This document shows positions 15,261 through 23,202 of a DNA stretch of 23,275 nucleotides, in pieces. The stretch lies in NCBI GenBank assembly GCA_937915825.1, contig CALGGT010000061.1:1-23275 (forward strand), in the 5' to 3' direction. The notes beneath the pieces were generated by a model, which saw nothing but the letters and a program-made list of their open reading frames with translations, had not been told where the DNA came from and did no database searches. The position numbers and the translations under genes were made by a program. Source of the DNA: an uncultured Eubacterium sp. (GTDB lineage: Bacteria; Bacillota; Clostridia; Lachnospirales; Lachnospiraceae). The stretch's first letter is position 1. Each line of letters begins with the position of its first letter.

Positions 15261-15332
15261 TTCAATATCCGTACCACCACTTGTCTCAATCTCATGGATC
15301 ACCTTGCGGCAAAAAAGACAGGTTTCAAACAA
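15261..15332 (-). pseudogene. Glutaredoxin, N-terminal fragment
   Basis: The minus-strand frame reads YLFETCLFCRKVIHEIETSG then GTDIE (first possible start a TTG at 15332), the beta1-CxxC-helix1 part of a small glutaredoxin with active site Cys-Leu-Phe-Cys. Beyond TDIE the frame stays open to 15141 (KFGALFVMCRDIQKRP and on) but soon loses similarity; RDIQKRP may be a displaced piece of the family RDI(x)3P motif. Joined to 11549-11644 it would give a protein of roughly the normal 75-80 residues. The start is abutted by the adhesin terminator hairpin. Confidence 0.6.
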
Positions 15333-15356
15333 ATAACAGGTCCGAAGACCTGTTAT
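15322..15356 (-). terminator. Terminator of the adhesin gene
   Basis: A perfect 10-bp stem ATAACAGGTC/GACCTGTTAT (15333-15356) with a UUCG loop on the minus-strand RNA, followed by TTGTTTG. The T-run is imperfect, but the stable UUCG tetraloop and its place 30 bases after the stop support termination. Confidence 0.65.
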
Positions 15357-15385
15357 CTATAAATGTTTATAAATTTTTTTGAACA

Positions 15386-18151
15386 TTATGTACTTATCTT
15401 TTCACAGAGAACTTTTTTTCTCATAAGGAGCACAAATCCACCCAATGATAATAATACCAGCATCCACAACAATCTCGGCGGTATCGGATCTCCCGTTTTG
15501 GGATTGGAACCGTATGAAACGGAAGAAGAGGCCGATGTCGATTTATTGCTGCCAGACTTTCTATTGGAAGAAGATTTTTGATTCTGCTTCTTCGTAGACC
15601 TAGATTCCGAAGAAGATAATTTTGACTTCTTCTTGGAAGAACCACTTTGGTCTCCATCACCACCTTGTCCGGAATCCGGAGTATTGGATGGAGTGATCAC
15701 TCCATTCTCGTTGTCATTGTCACTGTTATTGTTCCCCCGGTTCTCTCCGTCCGTTTGCTGCGAAGGCGTAGCAGTGGGTTCCTCAGTTACATTCGGGGTC
15801 ACAGTAGCCTTGGCAGTAGGAACAGCAGTGACTGTAGCTGTCGCTGTAGGTGTCGCCGCAGGTTTTTCCGTATCAATCGGAGTAGGAGTTGACTTTTCCG
15901 TTGGAACCGCTGTCGGATTCTCTGTGGGTTTTGTCGTAGCCATCTCTGTGGGAACTGCTGTCGCCGCCTTCGTCGGCACAGTCGTAGCTTTCGGTGTGGC
16001 CGTTGCGGTAGGTACGGGTTTCACTGTTGCTGCAGGCGTAGGTTTCGGTGTAGACGTAGGTTCCTGTGTGGAAACTGCTGTCGCCGTCACGACAGGCTCC
16101 TCGGTTGGTGTTGGTGCCACGGTAGGTGTCTCCGTTGGTGTTTCTGTGGGAACCGGTCCATAACTTGGCACGACCGTCGCCGTGGGTGTTGGTGCCTCGG
16201 TTGCCGTAGGTGCCTCCGTGGAAACCGGTCCATAACTTGGCACGGTCGTCGCCGTCGGGGTTGCCGTCGGCGTCGGTGTCGGCGTATTCTCTGATGAGGA
16301 ACTGGCCGCGCTGGTATATACTACAGACCTTAAAACATTCGGCGTTCCTCCGCCTTTTACCGCATATCCTTGAATGTCACAAACATTGGAAGCATTAGTT
16401 TCATCCAGGGTATCCCCGGCCTCCAAATTTACCAAAACATCATAAGTAATCTCATATGCTGTCTCATCCATAAGATTCAACGTGAATCCCTTCCGATCCT
16501 GCGCCTCGGTTAGCGCCCCTGCTTCCGGAACATTTCCGTTTACGCGAACGGTAGATGACACCAGATCCAGAGCACTTCCCATGGTATCTACAATCGTTAT
16601 TCCATCCCCATCCGGATTTAAATCCAACCCGGCAGGATTGATCTCAATCTTATAATGCACATAGGGAGCCGTAGCGCCGCTATACTCCGATGTTTTCGTC
16701 ACTTCATCCGGTTTCTCATACTCCATGCTGTCTCCGGTTTTCCCCTGACTTACTCCATCAAAGAATAATTCTCCATAATTCTCATAGCGAACCGAATCCT
16801 GATCCTGGTCCTTTACCTTGGTAAAATACTGAATGTAGATGTTATTACTTTTCATCTCAGCAATCAAAGCCGAAGAAAACGTAATAACCACTTGAGGACT
16901 TCCTTCCTGACTCGTCTGCTCGGTAAAACTTAAATAATTCGAAGTCGGCTCCAAAGTCGTTCCACTCTGGGTGAAAATCTGAACCTCATCCGTTAGGATC
17001 TCCGTATTGGTAGGCAGTGTGTCTACAATATGTCCCTTTTGCACCGAATCATCGATGGAATTAATATAATACTGCCAACTAAGCTTTCCTTCCTTTACCA
17101 CATTATCAATTTCATTGTTCCATTTTGCAAAAGCATAGCGCAGCGTATAAATATCCGCCCAATCTCCCTGGGCTTTGGTAACTTCATCGCTTTTCACCTC
17201 GGCGTAATTGGGCACGCGCCCCTCGTAACCGTAGGAGTAATATTTATCATAATCGATCACCTGAGAGAAATAGCTGTCTACGGTTTTCCAATCGTATAAT
17301 TGCTCCTCCACTTCCACCTGATATTTGACGTAGAGAATCTCCCCGTCCGCCATGGAAGAAATCGTAGCGTTCAACTCTCTCACTCCCGCTGCTTCCTGAA
17401 AGCCGGTGTAGGCACCTTCATATAACTGTGTGCAAGCAGCATCCGTGTAAATCTTAGGGCTACTTCCATACAGGCACATACCCGGATACATCTCATCGTA
17501 AAATACCACGTTTGTATTCGCCTGCGTAGCTCCGATGGCAATGGTGCATTCGTAAATATGGTCCTCTTCGTCCACTGAATCAAATAATTTTTCAATGCTT
17601 AAATTCGCCGCCTGTTCCTTCGGTTTCACATCCAGGTGAAAGGAGGTTAATCCCAAAAAGTCCACGGTGATCGGTGTAATCTGATCCTCTGGAATATCAT
17701 CTCCGGAAAAATATCCGCTAAAACTTAAACGTCCCTTTCGATTCATTCCATCCAGAAAATTCTGGTCCGTGTAGCGAATGGTAATCTGATCGTCGGTAAT
17801 CTCATAATTTCCAACCACCCCATTCAGGTCGTCATAGATCGGACCAGAAGAGGCATGGAAGTCAATAATTTCCGGCAGCGCATAGGTAATATCTTCATTA
17901 AGGCCAATGTCCATATCGTCCTTAAATGCCCATGATATCTCGGCATCCAGGCGATCTCCATTCTCCACTTCACTAACTTCCTCCGCGTTGATTCCGTTAA
18001 TCGTGAAGCTTCCGGCAAGACTCCCCCCCTCGGTTGCCTGAATCAGTGTTTTCCCTGCAGCCTTGGACGTAATCGCGCCAACCACGATTGCGCACATAAT
18101 CAATAGCCCCCCTACAAACACCCATCCTTTTCTTTGGGTTTGTTTTTTCAT
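15386..18151 (-). CDS. Cell-wall-anchored adhesin-like surface protein (NPKTG sorting signal)
   Basis: 921 residues. A signal peptide covers about 1-33 (KKQTQRKG, hydrophobic core, AITSKAAG). Residues about 34-620 are acidic, Cys-poor, beta-rich repeated modules (for example VDTLPTNTEILTDEV and IVDTMGSALDLVSS) of the kind found in collagen-binding/Ig-like adhesins and isopeptide-type folds; no exact family is claimed. Residues about 623-797 are a Pro/Thr/Ala-rich stalk with a duplicated VPSYGPV unit, then an Asn/Asp-rich and a Ser/Lys-rich region (about 798-882). The C-terminus is a sortase signal: NPKTGD (883-888), membrane helix LLWMLVLLSLGGFVLLM and basic tail RKK. The sequence would be exported by Sec and fixed to peptidoglycan by a sortase not in this window. 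The ribosome site is weak. Confidence 0.85.
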   Translation of the reverse strand: MKKQTQRKGWVFVGGLLIMCAIVVGAITSKAAGKTLIQATEGGSLAGSFTINGINAEEVSEVENGDRLDAEISWAFKDDMDIGLNEDITYALPEIIDFHASSGPIYDDLNGVVGNYEITDDQITIRYTDQNFLDGMNRKGRLSFSGYFSGDDIPEDQITPITVDFLGLTSFHLDVKPKEQAANLSIEKLFDSVDEEDHIYECTIAIGATQANTNVVFYDEMYPGMCLYGSSPKIYTDAACTQLYEGAYTGFQEAAGVRELNATISSMADGEILYVKYQVEVEEQLYDWKTVDSYFSQVIDYDKYYSYGYEGRVPNYAEVKSDEVTKAQGDWADIYTLRYAFAKWNNEIDNVVKEGKLSWQYYINSIDDSVQKGHIVDTLPTNTEILTDEVQIFTQSGTTLEPTSNYLSFTEQTSQEGSPQVVITFSSALIAEMKSNNIYIQYFTKVKDQDQDSVRYENYGELFFDGVSQGKTGDSMEYEKPDEVTKTSEYSGATAPYVHYKIEINPAGLDLNPDGDGITIVDTMGSALDLVSSTVRVNGNVPEAGALTEAQDRKGFTLNLMDETAYEITYDVLVNLEAGDTLDETNASNVCDIQGYAVKGGGTPNVLRSVVYTSAASSSSENTPTPTPTATPTATTVPSYGPVSTEAPTATEAPTPTATVVPSYGPVPTETPTETPTVAPTPTEEPVVTATAVSTQEPTSTPKPTPAATVKPVPTATATPKATTVPTKAATAVPTEMATTKPTENPTAVPTEKSTPTPIDTEKPAATPTATATVTAVPTAKATVTPNVTEEPTATPSQQTDGENRGNNNSDNDNENGVITPSNTPDSGQGGDGDQSGSSKKKSKLSSSESRSTKKQNQKSSSNRKSGSNKSTSASSSVSYGSNPKTGDPIPPRLLWMLVLLSLGGFVLLMRKKVLCEKIST
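15770..16300 (-). repeat. Low-complexity Pro/Thr-coding repeats
   Basis: Degenerate short repeats rich in (on the plus strand) GTNGGNGT units encode the Pro-Thr-Ala stalk of the surface protein. Two longer near-identical blocks, around 16140-16200 and 16215-16270, both contain CCGGTCCATAACTTGGCACG and encode the VPSYGPV duplications. The stretch is prone to length change by slippage or recombination. Confidence 0.75.
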
Positions 18152-18203
18152 ATTTGCCTATGGCCCCTTGTTTTCATGAATCCTTTTTGTTGCCTACATT
18201 TAA

Positions 18204-18231
18204 AGAGTGGAGTCCTATAGGACTCCACTCT
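18204..18231. promoter_or_regulatory. 28-bp perfect palindrome at the adhesin transcription start
   Basis: A 12-bp stem (AGAGTGGAGTCC with its complement) around TATA. It directly follows the adhesin -10 and should overlap the +1 region, so it could be an operator or a 5'-UTR hairpin. It could equally be the terminator of the flavin reductase gene, but only TTT follows it on that strand. Confidence 0.55.
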
Positions 18232-18233
18232 CC

Positions 18234-18262
18234 ATTATTACAAATTTCGAAACAGTTGTCAA
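18234..18262 (-). promoter_or_regulatory. Promoter of the surface-protein gene
   Basis: Minus-strand TTGACA (18257-18262) and, after 17 bases, AATAAT (18234-18239), or TAATAA with 16. It lies about 85 bases before the adhesin ATG and overlaps the space just after the reductase stop. Confidence 0.65.
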
Positions 18263-18270
18263 GCTATTCA

Positions 18271-18855
18271 TTAATTATTTATAAAATTTACAAAAATCTT
18301 ATCTTCTGCCTCCGGTTGTTTCACACCGTTTTTCTTCCCGGATTCGATGCTCTGTAGGATCCAGGCCATATTTCTTCCCAGCGTCTGCATGATCTGCACC
18401 CCTTCCAAATCCTGTTTCACTTCATCCGGCGTGTTCCCGTGCACCATATTCCAGTAACGGGATGCTATCAGAGGCATTTGATTGTAAAGAAAATATTTAT
18501 TTAATACATCCAACGTTGCCGTGGTTCCGCCTCTTCGCGCCGATGCAATGGTGGCAGCCGGCATAAAACGCAGCTTTGCTTCGGCCGCTCCAAACAATTG
18601 ATCCAAAAAGCTGATGATCTCTCCGGTAGGAGATGCGTAATAAACAGGAGATCCTACAACAATTCCCTGGAATTCATCCAGTCGATCCGCCACTTCCTTT
18701 ACGACCTGGCGAACCTCTCCTTTTAATACTCGATTCCCCACATCTATGATCTCCGATCCTACACCTTCTTTTTCCAGCGCTTCCGCCACGATAGATAAAG
18801 CAAAATGTGTACACCCGTTGTCTCTTCGACTTCCATTAATCAATAATACCTTCAT
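18271..18855 (-). CDS. Flavodoxin-fold NAD(P)H-dependent oxidoreductase
   Basis: 194 residues of the NADPH-dependent FMN reductase / iron-sulfur-flavoprotein-like family. The N-terminus MKVLLINGSRRDNGCTH is the FMN phosphate loop, GSPVYYASPTGEIISFLDQL (about 75-94) is the second flavin-binding segment, and RRGGTTATLD (about 110-119) a third. The cysteine cluster of true iron-sulfur flavoproteins is absent, so a plain flavin reductase or quinone/nitro-reductase-type activity is likely; substrate unknown. The ATG at 18855 is chosen over one three codons upstream because AAAGGA lies eight bases before it and overlaps the other start. It is probably transcribed alone, between the tuf terminator and the adhesin promoter; I see no clear promoter of its own. 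Confidence 0.82.
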   Translation of the reverse strand: MKVLLINGSRRDNGCTHFALSIVAEALEKEGVGSEIIDVGNRVLKGEVRQVVKEVADRLDEFQGIVVGSPVYYASPTGEIISFLDQLFGAAEAKLRFMPAATIASARRGGTTATLDVLNKYFLYNQMPLIASRYWNMVHGNTPDEVKQDLEGVQIMQTLGRNMAWILQSIESGKKNGVKQPEAEDKIFVNFINN

Positions 18856-18911
18856 ATGAAACATCCTTTCTTATTCATTTCTATTTTTTCAAATTTCACC
18901 ACCGACGGACC

Positions 18912-18960
18912 GCGTGCCCATCCTGCTGCGTGCTCATCCTACTGCCTTGCCCGTCCTACT
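18912..18960. repeat. Three imperfect 16-bp tandem repeats
   Basis: GCGTGCCCATCCTGCT (18912), GCGTGCTCATCCTACT (18928) and a 17-base variant (18944) in the gap between tuf and the oxidoreductase gene. Function unknown. Confidence 0.6.
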
Positions 18961-18961
18961 T

Positions 18962-18992
18962 AAAAAGGCTTCCGCGGAAGTCCGCGGAAGCC
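18962..18992 (-). terminator. Terminator of the str operon / tuf
   Basis: Minus-strand stem of 11-12 bp (GGCTTCCGCGG with CCGCGGAAGCC) followed by TTTTT at 18966-18962. It stands about 80 bases after the tuf stop. Confidence 0.85.
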
Positions 18993-19071
18993 CATAATTT
19001 CGTTCGCTTGCGATCCATCTGGGATTCATATTGAATTCATCTTGGATGGATCCGTCTATCCTTACGATGAA

Positions 19072-20259
19072 TTACTCGATAACGCTAGCTACACGTCCAG
19101 ATCCTACTGTACGTCCACCCTCACGGATAGCGAATGTAAGACCTTGCTCCATAGCGATGGGATGGATCAATTCAATGGTCATCTCAACGTTATCTCCGGG
19201 CATACACATCTCGGTTCCTTCCGGAAGTTGGATAACTCCGGTAACATCCGTTGTACGGAAATAGAACTGAGGACGATAGTTGTTGAAGAAAGGTGTATGA
19301 CGTCCACCTTCGTCCTTGGTCAATACGTATACCTGTGCCGTAAATTTGGTATGACATGTTAATGTTCCGGGTTGGCAAAGAACCTGTCCTCTTTCGATCT
19401 CAGTCTTCTGAACACCACGAAGAAGGACACCGGCATTATCACCAGCCTGAGCCTCATCCAACTCTTTGTGGAACATCTCGATACCAGTTACAACGGTCTT
19501 CTTAGTCTCTTCTCGGATACCAACGATTTCTACTTCGTCATTTAAGTGAAGGGTACCAGCCTCAACACGTCCAGTTGCTACAGTACCACGTCCTGTAATG
19601 GAGAATACATCCTCTACAGGCATAACGAAAGGCTTATCTGTGTCACGCTCCGGATCCGGAATGTACTCATCAACGGTAGCCATTAATTCCATGATCTTGT
19701 CGCCCCACTCACCGTTGGGCTCTTCCAAAGCCTTCAAAGCGGAACCTTTGATGATCGGGCAATCTTCGAATCCATACTCTTCCAATTGCTCGGTAACTTC
19801 CATCTCTACTAATTCGATTAACTCTTCGTCATCCACCATATCGCACTTGTTAAGGAATACGATGATCTTAGGTACACCTACCTGACGAGAAAGAAGGATG
19901 TGCTCTTTGGTCTGAGCCATAACACCGTCAGTTGCAGCTACTACAAGGATCGCTCCATCCATCTGAGCAGCACCGGTGATCATGTTTTTAACGTAATCGG
20001 CATGTCCCGGACAGTCTACGTGTGCATAGTGACGATTCTCTGTCTCGTACTCTACGTGAGCGGTAGAAATTGTGATACCTCTTTCACGCTCTTCGGGAGC
20101 TTTATCGATATTCTCAAAATCTGTTGCTGTGTTACCCTCAACACGAGTAGAAAGCACCTTTGTGATTGCTGCTGTCAGGGTAGTTTTACCATGGTCTACG
20201 TGACCAATTGTACCAATGTTAACATGTGGTTTACTTCTGTTATACTTTTCTTTAGCCAT
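19072..20259 (-). CDS. tuf: Translation elongation factor Tu
   Basis: 395 residues, GTPase that delivers aminoacyl-tRNA to the ribosome. GTP-binding motifs are GHVDHGKT (19-26), DCPGH (82-86) and NKCD (137-140), with the effector stretch APEERERGITI (54-64) and the C-terminal GGRTVGSGRVASVIE. AAGGAGG lies about 12 bases before the ATG. It is last in the str operon order and has its own promoter in the 150-base gap after fusA. Confidence 0.98.
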   Translation of the reverse strand: MAKEKYNRSKPHVNIGTIGHVDHGKTTLTAAITKVLSTRVEGNTATDFENIDKAPEERERGITISTAHVEYETENRHYAHVDCPGHADYVKNMITGAAQMDGAILVVAATDGVMAQTKEHILLSRQVGVPKIIVFLNKCDMVDDEELIELVEMEVTEQLEEYGFEDCPIIKGSALKALEEPNGEWGDKIMELMATVDEYIPDPERDTDKPFVMPVEDVFSITGRGTVATGRVEAGTLHLNDEVEIVGIREETKKTVVTGIEMFHKELDEAQAGDNAGVLLRGVQKTEIERGQVLCQPGTLTCHTKFTAQVYVLTKDEGGRHTPFFNNYRPQFYFRTTDVTGVIQLPEGTEMCMPGDNVEMTIELIHPIAMEQGLTFAIREGGRTVGSGRVASVIE

Positions 20260-20324
20260 TTCTAAATATCCTCCTTGTTATTTTTTTTAGAAATATTAGC
20301 TCACGCCGATCGCTCTATTGTTTC

Positions 20325-20353
20325 ATTATATGGGAAAATGACGAAAAAATCAA
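20325..20353 (-). promoter_or_regulatory. Promoter of tuf
   Basis: Minus-strand TTGATT (20348-20353), 17-base spacer and TATAAT (20325-20330). The leader is about 60 bases. This allows extra tuf expression independent of the ribosomal genes upstream. Confidence 0.7.
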
Positions 20354-20410
20354 CCCCCAAGTAGAAAACTTATAAAACTTTCGGCTTCACGTAATTAAAA
20401 ACTTCTTAAC

Positions 20411-22543
20411 TTAGTTTCCGTTCTTTTGTGCAAGAACCTTGTCCTGTACATTCTTCGGACATTTTTCATAGCGTTCAAAGAACATGGAGTAGTTTCCACG
20501 ACCCTGGGTTGTGGAACGTAATTCTGTGGAATAACCGAACATTTCAGCCAAAGGAACAAACGCGCGAACCATTTTACCGCCGCCAATGTCATCCATTCCT
20601 TCGATCTGTCCACGTTTTGCGTTCAAGCTTCCGATTACGTCACCCATGTACTCTTCCGGCATGGTAACTTCCACTTTCATAATGGGCTCAAGGAGAACGG
20701 CGTCTCCCTTCTTCATCGCATCCTTAAATGCCATAGAACCGGCAATGTGGAATGCCATCTCGGAAGAATCGACTTCATGGTAGGAACCGTCGTAGCAGTT
20801 TGCATGCACGCCCAATACAGGGAATCCAGCTAAAATACCAGCTTGTGCAGCTTCCTGAATACCGGCGTCGACTGCGGGAATGTATTCCTTGGGAATCGCA
20901 CCGCCGACTACGCTGTTCTCGAATTCGTATGTGGTTTCACCGTTGGGATCCATCGGTGTGAAACGTACGCGACAATGTCCATACTGTCCACGACCACCGG
21001 ACTGCTTCGCATATTTGCTGTCGATTTCCACTTCCTTGGTGAAGGTCTCTTTGTAGGCAACCTGAGGCGCACCTACATTTGCCTCTACCTTAAATTCACG
21101 AAGCAAACGATCTACGATGATCTCCAAGTGGAGCTCACCCATACCTGCGATAATGGTTTGTCCTGTTTCCTGATTGGTATGCGCGCGGAAAGTAGGATCC
21201 TCTTCTGCAAGTTTGGTTAACGCTTCACCCATTTTACCCTGATCGTTCTTCGTTTTCGGCTCGATGGCAAGCTCGATAACCGGATCCGGGAATTCCATGG
21301 ACTCAAGGATAACCGGGTTTTGCTCGTCGCAAATGGTATCACCGGTCGTAGTTAATTTAAAACCTACCGCTGCCGCAATATCTCCGGCATATACCTTATC
21401 CAATTCCGCACGGTTATTCGCATGCATCTGAAGGATACGTCCGACACGTTCCTTCTTGCCTTTGGTAGCATTCAACACATAAGAACCGGAGTTTAATGTT
21501 CCGGAGTAAACACGGAAGAATGCCAATTTACCAACGAAAGGATCCGCCATGATCTTGAAGGCCAAAGCACTGAAGGGTTCCTCATCCGAAGAATGACGAA
21601 CGACATCGTTTCCTTCTTCGTCGGTTCCAGTAATATCCGGAATATCTGTCGGTGCGGGCATGTACTCGATGACGCCATCGATGAGCTTCTGCACACCTTT
21701 GTTCTTGTAAGCGGATCCACAATATACGGGAACAGCTGTACATTCAATGGTTCCTTTACGAAGAGCAGCCTTTAACTCGTCCACGGTTACTTCTTCGCCA
21801 CCATCTAAGAACTCGAGATATTTCATTTCCAGATCTTCGTCTAATTCACAAATCTTTTCAACTAAGTTGTTGTGCCATTCCTCTGCTAAATCCTTTAAAT
21901 CATCGGGAATCTCAGTGATCTCAACATCTTCACCCTTATCATCGTTATAGAGATAAGCCTCCATCTCAAATAAGTCGATCAGTCCTGCGAAATCATCTTC
22001 TTTTCCAATGGGGATCTGTACAGGAATTGCGTTCTTTCCTAAACGGTCAATGATGGTTTGTACCGAATAGAAGAAATCTGCCCCCATCTTATCCATCTTG
22101 TTGATGAATGCCATACGGGGTACGTTGTAGGTGTCTGCCTGACGCCATACATTCTCGGATTGAGGCTCTACACCGGCCTTAGCATCAAACACACCAACCG
22201 CTCCATCCAATACACGTAAGGAACGCTCTACCTCTACGGTAAAGTCTACGTGTCCCGGAGTGTCGATGATATTAATACGATGTTCTAATGCACCCGGCTT
22301 GATTTTGTGATGGTCTTGCAATGTCCAGTGACAGGTTGTAGCGGCAGAGGTGATTGTAATACCTCTTTCCTTCTCCTGTTCCATCCAGTCCATTGTAGAA
22401 GCTCCATCGTGAGTCTCACCAATTTTATAGTTAACACCGGTATAATAGAGAATACGCTCTGTTAACGTAGTCTTACCGGCATCGATATGAGCCATAATAC
22501 CAATATTTCTGGTACGCTCTAATGGATATTCTCTTCCAGCCAA
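20411..22543 (-). CDS. fusA: Translation elongation factor G
   Basis: 710 residues, the GTPase that drives ribosomal translocation. P-loop AHIDAGKT (18-25), DTPGH (94-98) and NKMD motifs are present, and the C-terminal domains end in MFFERYEKCP and the following lysine-rich tail. The start is TTG at 22543, giving the usual MAGREYPLERTRNIGI; AGAGG lies about nine bases before it, and the nearby ATG at 22559 is out of frame. Relative to E. coli EF-G there are about 11 extra residues (DHHKIKPGALE, 77-87) just before the DTPGH strand. It is 57 bases after rpsG in the str operon. Confidence 0.97.
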   Translation of the reverse strand: MAGREYPLERTRNIGIMAHIDAGKTTLTERILYYTGVNYKIGETHDGASTMDWMEQEKERGITITSAATTCHWTLQDHHKIKPGALEHRINIIDTPGHVDFTVEVERSLRVLDGAVGVFDAKAGVEPQSENVWRQADTYNVPRMAFINKMDKMGADFFYSVQTIIDRLGKNAIPVQIPIGKEDDFAGLIDLFEMEAYLYNDDKGEDVEITEIPDDLKDLAEEWHNNLVEKICELDEDLEMKYLEFLDGGEEVTVDELKAALRKGTIECTAVPVYCGSAYKNKGVQKLIDGVIEYMPAPTDIPDITGTDEEGNDVVRHSSDEEPFSALAFKIMADPFVGKLAFFRVYSGTLNSGSYVLNATKGKKERVGRILQMHANNRAELDKVYAGDIAAAVGFKLTTTGDTICDEQNPVILESMEFPDPVIELAIEPKTKNDQGKMGEALTKLAEEDPTFRAHTNQETGQTIIAGMGELHLEIIVDRLLREFKVEANVGAPQVAYKETFTKEVEIDSKYAKQSGGRGQYGHCRVRFTPMDPNGETTYEFENSVVGGAIPKEYIPAVDAGIQEAAQAGILAGFPVLGVHANCYDGSYHEVDSSEMAFHIAGSMAFKDAMKKGDAVLLEPIMKVEVTMPEEYMGDVIGSLNAKRGQIEGMDDIGGGKMVRAFVPLAEMFGYSTELRSTTQGRGNYSMFFERYEKCPKNVQDKVLAQKNGN

Positions 22544-22600
22544 GATTATTACCTCTCATTCCCCGAGCTATTGCTCGTCTATTTCATTTTCCTTGAAGGA

Positions 22601-23071
22601 TTACCAACGATAGTGGGCAAATGCTTTGTTTGCCTCTGCCATCTTATGCATATCTTCCTTCTTCTTTACAGATGCTCCGGTATTGTTGGCTGCATCCATT
22701 ATTTCATTGGCTAAACGTTCCTTCATGGTTTTCTCTCCACGTCCTCTTGAATACGTGGTCAACCAACGAAGTGCCAATGCCTGACGGCGATCGGGACGAA
22801 CCTCCATCGGTACCTGATAGGTAGATCCACCAATACGTCTTGCCTTAACTTCCAGCTCCGGCATAACGTTGTTCATGGCCTCTTCAAATACCTCCAAAGC
22901 ATCCTTGCCCGTTGTCTCCGCGATCTGCTCAAATGCGCCGTACACGATCTTCTGAGCTACCCCTTTCTTACCATCCAACATAATATTGTTGACAAGCTTG
23001 GTAACTACTTTGTTCTTGTAAACTGGATCTGCCAGCACATCTCTCTTTGGAATATGTCCTTTACGTGGCAC
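22601..23071 (-). CDS. rpsG: 30S ribosomal protein S7
   Basis: 156 residues, primary binder of the 16S rRNA 3' domain and head of the small subunit. The frame is open to an ATG at 23128, but the true start is GTG at 23071: AAGGAGG stands seven to eight bases before it and the protein then begins MPRKGHIPKRDVLADPVY as in all S7. Conserved NNIMLDGKKGVAQKI, VEVRP-like MEVRPDRRQALALRW and the C-terminal AFAHYRW are present. Part of the str operon between rpsL and fusA. Confidence 0.97.
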   Translation of the reverse strand: MPRKGHIPKRDVLADPVYKNKVVTKLVNNIMLDGKKGVAQKIVYGAFEQIAETTGKDALEVFEEAMNNVMPELEVKARRIGGSTYQVPMEVRPDRRQALALRWLTTYSRGRGEKTMKERLANEIMDAANNTGASVKKKEDMHKMAEANKAFAHYRW

Positions 23072-23202
23072 GTTACTTCCCTCCTTAACAAAAATTAATT
23101 CATAGGTACTCACTACTTGTGTCCGCACCAGCTTAAATCTTGCTGTCTATCAATATGAAGCAAAAATTAATCCGGTACTTTTACATATAATTAGTAATTA
23201 CA
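23072..23202 (-). promoter_or_regulatory. rpsL-rpsG intercistronic region
   Basis: 131 bases without a gene. In E. coli the equivalent gap holds the S7 translational-repressor site; here the length would allow one, but no defined fold or promoter could be recognised by eye. It contains the AT-rich TAATTACTAATTATATG and TTAATTTTTG segments and the rpsG ribosome site. Confidence 0.3.

Noticed and set aside
15633..16163. A long plus-strand frame of Val/Gly repeats opposite the surface-protein stalk.
   Set aside because: It is the antisense of the Pro/Thr repeats, has no ribosome site, and is explained by codon periodicity.
20354..20410. A possible terminator between fusA and tuf.
   Set aside because: Only AT-rich partial stems are seen, without a GC stem plus T-run; tuf is probably read both from fusA and from its own promoter.
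19031..22824. Many plus-strand frames opposite tuf, fusA and rpsG.
   Set aside because: They are antisense shadows of strongly conserved coding genes, without ribosome sites.
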